From UBA3951 sp050952125 (GTDB lineage: Bacteria > Bacillota > Sulfobacillia > Fermentithermobacillales > Fermentithermobacillaceae): DNA of 64,000 nt. Position 1 is the stretch's first letter; each line of letters begins with the position of its first letter. The translations under genes were made by a program, and so were the position numbers. This document shows, in pieces, positions 44,216 through 52,058 of the stretch. The stretch spans positions 496,001 to 560,000 of the forward strand of contig JBMNKK010000003.1 in the NCBI GenBank assembly GCA_050952125.1, given 5' to 3'. The notes beneath the pieces were generated by a model, which was not told where the DNA came from, ran no database searches, and saw only the letters and a list, made by a program, of their open reading frames with translations.

Positions 44216-46000
44216 TTGGGCCATGTGCTGGATCACGTCAGGAAAATGAGGCGGGCAGCCTCAAGAGGAGTATCCAAACCTCCGGCAGATCCCGGAGGTT
44301 TGCCACCGGACACACCGGTCTCCCCTGAGCTGGACAGAACCCTAGATAGTGTGAAGAGATACCTCGATTCAACGTCGGGACTCAAGGCGAGGCACCTGAA
44401 CGTGGCCGGCAGAGCATCCGCAATCCTGTACATCGAGCAAATCGTAGACAAACCGAGGCTGGAGTCCGGGCTGATTCTTCCCCTTCAGCAGGCACATGGC
44501 TGCCACACGCCCGACTCGGTACTCCAAGAAATCGTGCCCTCGACATCGGGCAGAGAAGTTCACACGATCCATGACATCGTGTGGGCTATCCTCGACGGTG
44601 ACTCAATCCTGGTGTGTGAAGGGTGGCCGAGAGCCCTCGCCTTTGACATACGGGGCGGCGACAAGCGGCCGATTTCGGAGCCCGAAATGGAAGTCACCAT
44701 CAAGGGGCCGCGCCAGTCGTTTGTGGAAGACGTCAACACCAACCTGGCCATGATTAGGCGCAAGATTAGGCACCCCTCGCTTAGGCTTATGAGTCTGACC
44801 ATCGGGAACCTCAGCCGCACAAAGGTGTTCATGCTTTACATACAGGGGATCGCCCGCCCCGACGTTGTTGCCGAAGTCTTCTCTAGGCTCTCGCGAATAG
44901 ATATCGATGCGGTGGAAGATACGGGATACCTTGTGGAGTTCATAGAGGATTCGCCGATGTCACCCTTTCCTCAGGTAGGGGTGTCCGAACGCCCGGACAG
45001 GGTGACTGCAGGCCTGTCTCAGGGCAGAGTAGCGGTACTGGTCGATGGAAGCCCGTTCGCCATGATGGTGCCCTTTCCTGCGGTAGCCTTCCTCCAATCA
45101 CCCGATGACTCCTACGAGCGCTGGCCCCTCACCCTTATCACGCGAGTCACCAGGCTCGCATCCGTACTCATATCGATATTCTTCCCGGCCTTCTATGTGG
45201 CTCTCACGACGTTTCACCAAGAAATCATACCCAGACATCTTGCGCTGACCATTGCCGTACAGCGGGAGCAAGTGCCCTACCCCGTCTTGGTGGAATGTTT
45301 TGCGCTGATAGCGGTATTCGAAATCGTAACTGAGGCCTCGGTGAGGTTGCCGAGGGCAATGGGGCAGACTATCGGCATCGTGGGCACGCTGGTTATCGGC
45401 GAGTCGGCCGTGAGGGCGAACCTCACGTCGAACGTAACGGTCATCGTGATCGCCACCACCGCTGTGGCACAGTTTACGGTGCCCCCGGGGTTCACGACAA
45501 CGATCAGGCTGCTTAGACTGCCACTCTTGGTGCTGGGCTCATCCTTAGGGCTTTACGGCGTGTTCGCGGGCACCATCCTAATACTGCTGCATGTAGCGAG
45601 CCTAAGGTGTGTCGGATTGCCCTATCTCTACCCCTACTCCCCTCTATCTACTGAGGATTTAGGCGATGCCTCGATCCGGCTGCCGTGGTGGACTCACACT
45701 AAGAGGCCCGTCATTACAGCCGAAGCGAATGTCGTGCGGATACGCCGGGGCAAGCTCCGGAACCGCCGGAAGACGAGGGTAGCATGCTGGAACTCGAAAC
45801 GCGAAGACAGCCTGCAGGACGGGCGCCGGACAAATCGCCATGGAGGAGAACTCCAAAGTGATGTCAGACTGCCGGGGGAAAGAGAGGCAGCGCCTCCGTG
45901 TCGTGGCTGCGGGAATACTGGCCGCGTCTCTCCTCTTCTGTGGATGTTGGGACCACATAGAGATCAACGATCTGAGCATCATAGGAGTACTCGCCGTTGA
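44216..46000 (+). CDS. gerAA: GerAA-type spore germination receptor subunit A, C-terminus possibly frameshifted
   Basis: The A subunit of a GerA-type germinant receptor. It has a soluble N-terminal domain with PRESFVEDV-like GPRQSFVEDVNTNLAMIRRKI (family signature), then a C-terminal membrane domain of several helices beginning at about residue 305 and containing FYVALTTFHQEIIP. The frame gives 594 residues, longer than the usual 480-540, because the last 140 bp run over gerAC out of frame. Another frame (open from 45703) ends at TGA 45859-45861, overlapping the gerAC ATG as TGATG, so a frameshift between about 45705 and 45790 may have displaced the true end. Start TTG 44216 has GGGTGAT upstream. 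Confidence 0.85.
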   Translation: MGHVLDHVRKMRRAASRGVSKPPADPGGLPPDTPVSPELDRTLDSVKRYLDSTSGLKARHLNVAGRASAILYIEQIVDKPRLESGLILPLQQAHGCHTPDSVLQEIVPSTSGREVHTIHDIVWAILDGDSILVCEGWPRALAFDIRGGDKRPISEPEMEVTIKGPRQSFVEDVNTNLAMIRRKIRHPSLRLMSLTIGNLSRTKVFMLYIQGIARPDVVAEVFSRLSRIDIDAVEDTGYLVEFIEDSPMSPFPQVGVSERPDRVTAGLSQGRVAVLVDGSPFAMMVPFPAVAFLQSPDDSYERWPLTLITRVTRLASVLISIFFPAFYVALTTFHQEIIPRHLALTIAVQREQVPYPVLVECFALIAVFEIVTEASVRLPRAMGQTIGIVGTLVIGESAVRANLTSNVTVIVIATTAVAQFTVPPGFTTTIRLLRLPLLVLGSSLGLYGVFAGTILILLHVASLRCVGLPYLYPYSPLSTEDLGDASIRLPWWTHTKRPVITAEANVVRIRRGKLRNRRKTRVACWNSKREDSLQDGRRTNRHGGELQSDVRLPGEREAAPPCRGCGNTGRVSPLLWMLGPHRDQRSEHHRSTRR

Positions 46001-47126
46001 CGGGACGCCCGGCGATGTCCAGATCACCGCAGAGATATTCAGGCCGCCCGCCTCAACAGACGGTGCCGGAGTTCAGGGCTTCCTTAGGTCTGTCACGATA
46101 TCCAGGGGATATGGCCGTTCGGTGGCGGATGCCGCACGCTGCCTGAACAGAGCACTTCCTCGCTTGGCGTACGGTGCCCATATAGTCGCGGTAGTTGTCG
46201 GCGAAGAATACGCGCGCCATGATATCAAGGAGATCCTTGATCTCTGGCAGCGAACGCCGGAATTCAGAATGAGTGCCTTCCTGCTCATTGCCAAAGGCAG
46301 AGCAAGCGATATCCTCACAAGTGCAGCCGGAGAGCTCGAGCCGACTGTAGCGGCGCAGATAGAAGGACTCAGAAGAACCGTGCCGGTCGACGGCAGAACG
46401 ACTGTGGCTACTGTGCACGACATCATAAGGGGGATCACTTCCGACAGCAGAGCCGCTGTAACGGGAGTAATCGCGCTAGAGCCTTCGGAAGGGACGCCGG
46501 TGCCGAGGAGCCCTCTTCCGGGAGAAATCATGAGCCCGATCCAACCTGCCGTCTTTAACCAACTTACCGTCACCGGGATAGCGCTCCTAAAAGGCACCAA
46601 GCTCCACGCGGTGATCCCCGGTTCCGACCTCACCAAGGCGATTGTAGCCAACGCAGACAGCGTACAGGGGGCAGTCCTGACACTCAATGTCCCTCCCGTC
46701 GAAACCGGCAGCGGCGACACGGGTTACAACACTACGGTAGAGATAACACACTTTGAGGGGCGTGTGCGCGCCAGAACCGAACAAACCCTGAAGATCATGA
46801 TCGAACTCAGGGTAGAGCTGGAGCTGACTTCTCAAAGACACGAACGCGAGGCCACAGCAGAAGAGATTCAGGCCATTGAAGAGGCAGTCGTAGAAAAGTT
46901 GCGTACGACCCAAAGTGAGGCCGTCAGACTCCTGCAGTCGCTTTCGTGCGATGTAATGGGTTTTGCCGGCGCGGTGCACAGGGCCGATCCCAAGGTGTGG
47001 GCAGGCATTAGGGATGACTGGGATCAGGTGTTTAGGACGATTCCGTTCGAAGTGAAGGCCGAAGCGCAACTCACGCACACCGGCCTCACCAGGGCGCCGG
47101 CGTGGAAGGCACCCGGACCTACTTAG
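45861..47126 (+). CDS. gerAC: GerAC-type germination receptor lipoprotein
   Basis: The C subunit of a GerA receptor, an outer-face lipoprotein of the inner spore membrane. After a basic N-terminus comes a hydrophobic signal and the lipobox LLFCGCWDHIEINDLSI, matching the GerAC hallmark GCWD followed by (I/L) and a charged residue. The remaining 390 residues follow the three-domain GerAC layout (ILDLWQRTPEFR, and the VPVDGRTT region). ATG 45861 has GGAGGAGA eleven bases upstream; an earlier ATG at 45840 overlaps that site. The short overlap with TGA 45859 suggests translational coupling to gerAA. Confidence 0.92.
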   Translation: MSDCRGKERQRLRVVAAGILAASLLFCGCWDHIEINDLSIIGVLAVDGTPGDVQITAEIFRPPASTDGAGVQGFLRSVTISRGYGRSVADAARCLNRALPRLAYGAHIVAVVVGEEYARHDIKEILDLWQRTPEFRMSAFLLIAKGRASDILTSAAGELEPTVAAQIEGLRRTVPVDGRTTVATVHDIIRGITSDSRAAVTGVIALEPSEGTPVPRSPLPGEIMSPIQPAVFNQLTVTGIALLKGTKLHAVIPGSDLTKAIVANADSVQGAVLTLNVPPVETGSGDTGYNTTVEITHFEGRVRARTEQTLKIMIELRVELELTSQRHEREATAEEIQAIEEAVVEKLRTTQSEAVRLLQSLSCDVMGFAGAVHRADPKVWAGIRDDWDQVFRTIPFEVKAEAQLTHTGLTRAPAWKAPGPT

Positions 47127-47159
47127 GGGGCGGCAGAGACGGGCAAGTTAGGCGCTATC

Positions 47160-47381
47160 ATGATTATCTCTTCAATCTACGGATTAGCAGTGTTCCTGCA
47201 TCTTCCGCTGCTGAGTAGAGAGAGGCACAAGAGAGATACGGTGATCTTCTCCGTCCTGGTGACGCTGGCGTTGGTGTACTCATGCTCTGTACTAGCATTC
47301 CCAACGAAGGTTCCGAATCCGACCAACTTGATCAACAGGATATTCATGGGTTTTGGAAAGAGGTTCTTCGCCCCTCAGTGA
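47160..47381 (+). CDS. Small two-helix membrane protein downstream of gerAC (possible receptor D subunit)
   Basis: A 73-residue protein with two membrane segments (about 5-20 and 29-47) separated by a basic loop SRERHKRD, then a short tail with PTKVPNPTNLINRIF. Some Bacillus ger operons carry a fourth gene for a small two-helix D protein that modulates germination; length, topology and position fit that role, but I cannot prove homology. It starts 33 bp after gerAC with only a weak ribosome site, so it is probably read from the same transcript. Confidence 0.6.
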   Translation: MIISSIYGLAVFLHLPLLSRERHKRDTVIFSVLVTLALVYSCSVLAFPTKVPNPTNLINRIFMGFGKRFFAPQ

Positions 47382-47425
47382 GAGACAAGATGGTACAATA
47401 GTGATGCACTGAGGAGGTGGATGGG

Positions 47426-47893
47426 TTGCCGAGAAGCCGGTGTGAATCCCGCTGCAGGCGACTAGCAGAGATCGCCAGGTCATTCAATCTGAAACTGGTG
47501 TATTTGTTTGGATCTCAGTCCCACTTGGGCGCACGATACCTCCACGGTGAAGATCCTCACCTGTCCGACCCGCTGGCCGATCTTGATATCGGCGTGGTAT
47601 TAATGAAAGATGACATGTCCCCCTTGGAGCGTAGCGATCTGTACGCAGCGCTCTCCGCTGAGCTGCAGGAGCTGTTCGGGCCCTTTACAGTAGACTTGGT
47701 GCTGCTTGAAGAGACCCATTCCGTGCTGCAATCGGAAGCTGTCTGTGGCGAATGCGTCTACAGCGCAGACGAGAATCTCCGCGAGGCCTATGAGGAGCGC
47801 GTGTTAGCTCGCGCTGCAGATTTCAAGCCCTTTTTGGATCTCTTCTACCGGGAAAGGCTGGAGGAAAGGCATGATAAATCGAACCCTCATTGA
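47426..47893 (+). CDS. MntA-like nucleotidyltransferase antitoxin
   Basis: A minimal nucleotidyltransferase of 155 residues. KLVYLFGSQSHLG gives the GS motif and LADLDIGVVL the metal-binding DxD. Between them lie about 25 residues (many relatives have about ten), including the insert RYLHGEDPHLSD. A third acidic strand TVDLVLLEE completes the active site. In type VII systems MntA neutralises HepT by adding AMP to its active-site tyrosine. TTG 47426 is chosen as start, eight bases after GAGGAGG; TACAAT at 47394-47399 may be its -10. It overlaps hepT by 23 bases. Confidence 0.85.
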   Translation: MPRSRCESRCRRLAEIARSFNLKLVYLFGSQSHLGARYLHGEDPHLSDPLADLDIGVVLMKDDMSPLERSDLYAALSAELQELFGPFTVDLVLLEETHSVLQSEAVCGECVYSADENLREAYEERVLARAADFKPFLDLFYRERLEERHDKSNPH

Positions 47894-48302
47894 ATCCAGG
47901 CTGAGCCTCATTATCGATCTTGTTGGCCAGCTAGACTCCTTAGCCGAGTCTTCCGAATCAGACTTCCTTTCCGATCCGAGAAACGTCGGTGCTGCTGAGA
48001 GCTTCCTCCGAAGGTCGCTGGAGGCCGTGTTTGATATTGGACGGCACCTCGTCGCCAAGTCTGGCCATAGCGACTTGGCCAAAGAATACAAGACCATTGC
48101 ACAGGGCCTAGGTACCCTGAAGGTTGTGCCCAGGGAGTTCGTATCAACACTCATCCAGATGGCCGGTTACAGAAACCGCATGGTTCACTTCTATCTTGAA
48201 ATAACGCCTTCCGAACTCTATCAACTGATCATCGCCCGCCGCGGCGACCTTAGGCGGTTCGTGGATTGTTGCGTAGAGTACCTAGATAAGGTGTGTGGCT
48301 AA
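47871..48302 (+). CDS. HepT-like (DUF86) ribonuclease toxin
   Basis: A 143-residue all-helical HEPN protein. YRNRMVHFYLEI carries the RxxxxHxY active site (Arg-Asn...His-Phe-Tyr) of HepT toxins, which cut RNA and are silenced by AMPylation of the tyrosine. Helices RSLEAVFDIGRHLVAK and REFVSTLIQMAGYRNRM fit DUF86. ATG 47871 with AGGAAAGG overlaps the MntA-like gene, the usual arrangement of antitoxin first and toxin second. It ends 24 bp from the convergent deacylase gene. Confidence 0.88.
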   Translation: MINRTLIESRLSLIIDLVGQLDSLAESSESDFLSDPRNVGAAESFLRRSLEAVFDIGRHLVAKSGHSDLAKEYKTIAQGLGTLKVVPREFVSTLIQMAGYRNRMVHFYLEITPSELYQLIIARRGDLRRFVDCCVEYLDKVCG

Positions 48303-48325
48303 CAGCTGGATAACATGATGAACCT

Positions 48326-49930
48326 CTACGTGTATTCCGCCCTTCGAAGAACACGACCTGCCGGTGCCCCGGTGTGCCGGCCCTGATCTACGACGACTTG
48401 GCCGTTGACCAGTACGGTAGATACTCCGGTAGGATAATCGTACGGCTCCTCATAGGTTGCAGTGTCCCCGACAGAGTCACGATCGAACACGACAACATCA
48501 GCTTTCATCCCAGGCCTAAGGAGCCCCCTATCCAACAACCTCATTTTCTGAGCCGGGAAGCTGGTCATGCGCCTTACAGCTTCCTCAAGGCTGATAATCT
48601 TCTTCTCTCGCACGTAGTGCCCTAGCACGCGAACAAAGGTGCCAAACGTCCTCGGATGAGGCTTTCCGACTGCCAGCGGTCCCTGGATGTGGGATGCGTT
48701 CGAGTCCGACCCGATCATGCCCGCGCCATGCCGCATGATCCGCTCCAAATCCTCATCGCCGATAGTGAAGTAGACCATCCTCGGCTGACCTTCAAAGTCC
48801 AGGAGAAGATCGAAGCAACATTCAAATCCGTCCTTGCCGCGCTCCTCCGCTATCTCAGCGATGGACTTACCTTCTACAGATGAGTCCGGACACTGAGTCA
48901 CCAGAATGTTCTCCCAGCCTACACCCTTGTGCATGCTGACCCATTCACCTGTACCGGCCAGAATGTCCCGGCGCATGCGATCTCTATCATCTGGGTCTCG
49001 AAGCCTCTTCATGAACTCATCCTTGCCGCCTTCCTGAGCCCAAGGGGGCAGGACGGCGCTCAACCCTGTGGCCGACGCGGTGTAAGGATATTGATCGAAG
49101 GTCACATCGAGCCCTTCCGCCCTAGCCGATTCGATCGCGCCCAAGAGATCTGCAGATGTACCCCACATGTGCCGGCCCATTACCTTGAGATGGGAAATCT
49201 GCACACGTACCCCTGTGCGCCTACCGATCTCAATGGCTTCCTGAACCGCCGTCATAACAGTGTCGTTTTCTCCCCTCACATGGGTCGCGTATAGCCCGTC
49301 ATGGCGAGCGACAGCTGAGGCGAGTTCCACAATCTCATCTGTGTCTGCATAGACTCCCGGCGTATAGACGAGCCCGGTGCTCATACCGAAGAAACCGGCC
49401 GCCATGGCCTCTTCAACAACTGCCTTCATCGCGTCCATCTCTTTGGCAGTCGGCCTTCTTGCGTTGAAGCCCATTACGTAGTTGCGAACTGTACCGTGAC
49501 CGATCAGTGCAGCTACATTGGTGGATACTCCCGCCTCTTCAACCGCTCTCAGGTATTCGTCTGCGGTCTTCCAATAGAGGTTCAGCCCTTGCGCTCCTCC
49601 GATCCCGATCCCTGCCATCAACGCAAGTGTCTCCTCGGATGCCGGAGCTGCCGATATGCCGCAGTTGCCCGTCACACTAGTTGTTACTCCCTGGCGCACG
49701 TGGCTTTCGGCGCGGCCATCAACTAGAAGGGCCAGATCAGAGTGAGTGTGGATGTCGATGAAGCCGGGAGCAACCACCCGTCCGGAGGCGTCAATACGTC
49801 TTTGCGCCGCAGCGCCTTTCAGACAACCTATGGCAGCTATCCTGTCGTCCCTAACGCCGAGGTCCGCTTTATGCCAGAGGCTCCCTGTTCCGTCGACGAT
49901 CATGCCGTTCTCAATGATCAGTGAAAACAA
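48326..49930 (-). CDS. N-acyl-D-amino-acid deacylase (D-aminoacylase family)
   Basis: A zinc-dependent amidohydrolase of about 534 residues. GMIVDGTG, PGFIDIHTHSDL (HxH metal site), TSVTGNCGISAAP (metal-binding Cys in this family), YATHVRGE, QISHLKVMG (metal His) and IGSDSNASH (catalytic Asp) are all present, followed by the C-terminal strand block KADVVVFDRDSVGD and a final YPTGVSTVLVNGQVV. Such enzymes deacylate N-acyl-D-amino acids or D-Glu derivatives. TTG 49930 (GGAG nine bases upstream) is preferred to ATG 49939. It lies downstream of cassette 2 in the same orientation, after a 24-bp palindrome. Confidence 0.9.
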   Translation of the reverse strand: MFSLIIENGMIVDGTGSLWHKADLGVRDDRIAAIGCLKGAAAQRRIDASGRVVAPGFIDIHTHSDLALLVDGRAESHVRQGVTTSVTGNCGISAAPASEETLALMAGIGIGGAQGLNLYWKTADEYLRAVEEAGVSTNVAALIGHGTVRNYVMGFNARRPTAKEMDAMKAVVEEAMAAGFFGMSTGLVYTPGVYADTDEIVELASAVARHDGLYATHVRGENDTVMTAVQEAIEIGRRTGVRVQISHLKVMGRHMWGTSADLLGAIESARAEGLDVTFDQYPYTASATGLSAVLPPWAQEGGKDEFMKRLRDPDDRDRMRRDILAGTGEWVSMHKGVGWENILVTQCPDSSVEGKSIAEIAEERGKDGFECCFDLLLDFEGQPRMVYFTIGDEDLERIMRHGAGMIGSDSNASHIQGPLAVGKPHPRTFGTFVRVLGHYVREKKIISLEEAVRRMTSFPAQKMRLLDRGLLRPGMKADVVVFDRDSVGDTATYEEPYDYPTGVSTVLVNGQVVVDQGRHTGAPAGRVLRRAEYT

Positions 49931-49987
49931 GTACATCATCTCCTTGCTCGTTGATTCAGCCTACCTGTCCGGAAGCGGCCCGGCGTA

Positions 49988-50011
49988 GAGCCGGGAACGA
50001 GTTCCCGGCTC
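49988..50011. other. Perfect palindrome after cassette 2
   Basis: GAGCCGGGAAC (49988-49998) and GTTCCCGGCTC (50001-50011) pair perfectly around two bases. No U run follows on the minus strand. It may be a transcript 3' hairpin or a protein-binding site between cassette 2 and the deacylase gene. Confidence 0.65.
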
Positions 50012-50030
50012 CGCCTCTTGCCGCGCGAGC

Positions 50031-50651
50031 CTATATCAATTTGCTTAGGCCCAGCCAGTCTCTCACCAAGAACAGAGCACGGCCGATCAACATCGAAAGG
50101 AAGCCCATACTGGCGTTCCCAAACGAAGCGCCGAACGCGATCATTAGGAACCAGCGCCCGAGCCGCGGGAGAATCCCTAAAGGCCCTTCTAGCGGTCTCG
50201 TGTACCTCCTGGTGAACAGGAAGTACGAGGTTCCCACGATAAACCCTGCGACGACCACGATGTTGTTGAACGAGTTGAGCGGCAGGAAAGTAGCACTGAT
50301 CTGGTTCAGAAGCTGCGCCTGGACTGCGCCTCTCAAGCCGAGGCCTGCGCCGGTCGCGACAATAACAGCCATGGGCAAGCGTGCAAGGTAAGAGACAGGC
50401 TTAACGTACTTGGTGAAGAGCATGAGACCGAAGAGCATGGGGATGAGTAGAGCGAACTCTCCGTTCTTCACCAGCGGATCCCACCCGGAGGTCTGTATAG
50501 ACTGGATTCCGGTGACAATTGCGTGGCCTGCTCCTATCCCTATGAACGCGTGCTCCGCAACGCGGTACACAGGGTTTTCTTTGTATACGGCAAGGCTGAA
50601 CATGGCCAGTGTAAGGAACGCCGCCAACCACACTTGAGGACTTGTGCTCAT
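50031..50651 (-). CDS. Cassette 2, gene 4: polytopic membrane protein of unknown function
   Basis: A 206-residue, about six-helix membrane protein paralogous to 38560-39183: NPVYR..E, AGHA, GEFALLIP, LAR, FLMIAFGASFG..SMG..S and the terminal DWLGL are shared, and lengths are nearly equal. The conserved residues cluster at the two ends, around loops that carry charged and small residues. ATG 50651 has GGAGGAG. It is the last gene of the second cassette, 17 bp after gene 3. Not recognised as any characterised transporter. Confidence 0.85.
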   Translation of the reverse strand: MSTSPQVWLAAFLTLAMFSLAVYKENPVYRVAEHAFIGIGAGHAIVTGIQSIQTSGWDPLVKNGEFALLIPMLFGLMLFTKYVKPVSYLARLPMAVIVATGAGLGLRGAVQAQLLNQISATFLPLNSFNNIVVVAGFIVGTSYFLFTRRYTRPLEGPLGILPRLGRWFLMIAFGASFGNASMGFLSMLIGRALFLVRDWLGLSKLI

Positions 50652-50668
50652 TCTGTCTCCTCCTTTCG

Positions 50669-51451
50669 CTATACGGCAGCGCCTTTCTTCTTGGATTTCC
50701 GGTCCATCAGATAGCTGATGTTGCCGAGAATAATGAGGACGAGGATCACGGTATGGGCAGCCGATTGAGCGTCCATTTGAGCGGTCGCGATACCGGGCGC
50801 CTCGAGAAGCCCCTCATATTCAGCTGCCGACCGGAGCCCGATAAGAAGCCCCTGTATCTGCCCTGATTGCAGGTAGGGCTGCGTCTGAGGCCCCATGATG
50901 GCAGTGACTGCAAGCGCCAGAGGAACCTTTTCAGCCACGTGAATTTGTCTGACCCAGGCGTCCGGAACTCCGTATCCGCCTGGACCGGTGTTCATAGACA
51001 CAATCAGGTCAAAATCCTGAGCTCTCTCGATTCCCTCCATAACGGGGATTTGGTCTATGGGAGTCTTCCTCCAGTCCGCTCGGAACACTGACTTGAAATC
51101 CTCTGACCACGCTGCTATACCTGACTCGCCACCGGCAAAGAAACCCAGGTTAACGTAATCTTGACCGTAAGCTAGACCCAGTTTCTCAAGAACCTGCATA
51201 GACCTTTCCGCGAACATAGGGCCGTCAGGAATTGAAGACACTCCGATGATCTTGGCGCCCTTTTCCGCGAGGTGAATCAGCAGCGAATTAGCGATGGGAC
51301 CGAGTTCAACGTCCGAACCGGCCGCATAGTCCCACGACAACATGACCTTGTCTCCGGGCTGAATGTTGTCAACTACGTTGTAGAAGTCGCGGGTCGGTTT
51401 CATCACCATCATCGGCAAGCCAAAGGGCCTAATGAGAGGGATGGCTATCAC
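50669..51451 (-). CDS. Cassette 2, gene 3: membrane-anchored protein with extracytoplasmic domain
   Basis: A 260-residue paralogue of 39176-40042, with a shorter cytoplasmic tail before the first hydrophobic segment (IRPFGLPMMVM aligns with LRPVGLALEV). Shared: PGD.V..S.DYAA-like start of the domain, GP...E, YGQDYVNLGFFAGG, DFDLIVSMNTG, VP.ALAV, PYLQSGQ..GLL.GLRSAAEYE, DAQS and ILGNISYLMD at the C-terminal helix. The start is unclear: GTG 51451 overlaps the previous stop; an upstream ATT would lengthen the first helix. Likely forms a complex with the cassette's other products. Confidence 0.82.
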   Translation of the reverse strand: MIAIPLIRPFGLPMMVMKPTRDFYNVVDNIQPGDKVMLSWDYAAGSDVELGPIANSLLIHLAEKGAKIIGVSSIPDGPMFAERSMQVLEKLGLAYGQDYVNLGFFAGGESGIAAWSEDFKSVFRADWRKTPIDQIPVMEGIERAQDFDLIVSMNTGPGGYGVPDAWVRQIHVAEKVPLALAVTAIMGPQTQPYLQSGQIQGLLIGLRSAAEYEGLLEAPGIATAQMDAQSAAHTVILVLIILGNISYLMDRKSKKKGAAV

Positions 51452-52044
51452 AAGGAAAATATGGTCCTAAGGCAGAGCGAAATGTACCCGATTCCCGCGC
51501 ACACCAGAAACACTCGTTGTCCGGCCATACTGGGGATATCCATGATCCACTGGGCCAGGTCCGGCATCCGAGTGGATACGAACTCGCCGATCGGAACGCG
51601 TCCCAGCATCACGAGCCCTGCCGCTATGAGGAGTAGAGTTGAATCGGTGTTGGTAGCCCGAAACGCCCGGTACGAGGCCGAAGCGATGAAGAAAGCAGTC
51701 ATGCCTGCCATCGTAGAGCTGCACGGGATGAGTATATCGTCATACAGAAACCTGTAAGCAGGAGCCGTAGTCCCTCGCCCGAGACCCACGATCACCGTAG
51801 CGGCAAGGAACAGAAACAGGATGATGCTGTTGTAGTACCCCTGCCTCTTGCTTCTCACGTTGTTACCGTGGACAGTAATGAGGTTGATACTGCCGGTGAC
51901 TACAGCGAAACTCTGAATAAGGGGCATCCACCCCGTGATCGCGCTCCCGGCGCTATGAAGGGCCGGTATATCGAGAAAATACTCGAACACAATCAGGAAA
52001 CCCACAAAGACAGTGAGCACCAAGGGGAGCGTTCGCTTCAGCAC
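51448..52044 (-). CDS. Cassette 2, gene 2: polytopic membrane protein of unknown function
   Basis: A 198-residue, six-to-seven-helix paralogue of 40058-40675, with the hallmark ASASYRAFRATNTDSTLLL and VMLGRV, the ITVHG motif, and WIMDIPSMAGQR near the end. An ATG at 52062 precedes the ribosome site GGAGATGATC, so GTG 52044 is chosen; it aligns with the other copy's LLVV.. start. It overlaps gene 3 by four bases at its 3' end. Confidence 0.83.
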   Translation of the reverse strand: MLKRTLPLVLTVFVGFLIVFEYFLDIPALHSAGSAITGWMPLIQSFAVVTGSINLITVHGNNVRSKRQGYYNSIILFLFLAATVIVGLGRGTTAPAYRFLYDDILIPCSSTMAGMTAFFIASASYRAFRATNTDSTLLLIAAGLVMLGRVPIGEFVSTRMPDLAQWIMDIPSMAGQRVFLVCAGIGYISLCLRTIFSL

Positions 52045-52058
52045 GAGATCATCTCCTT

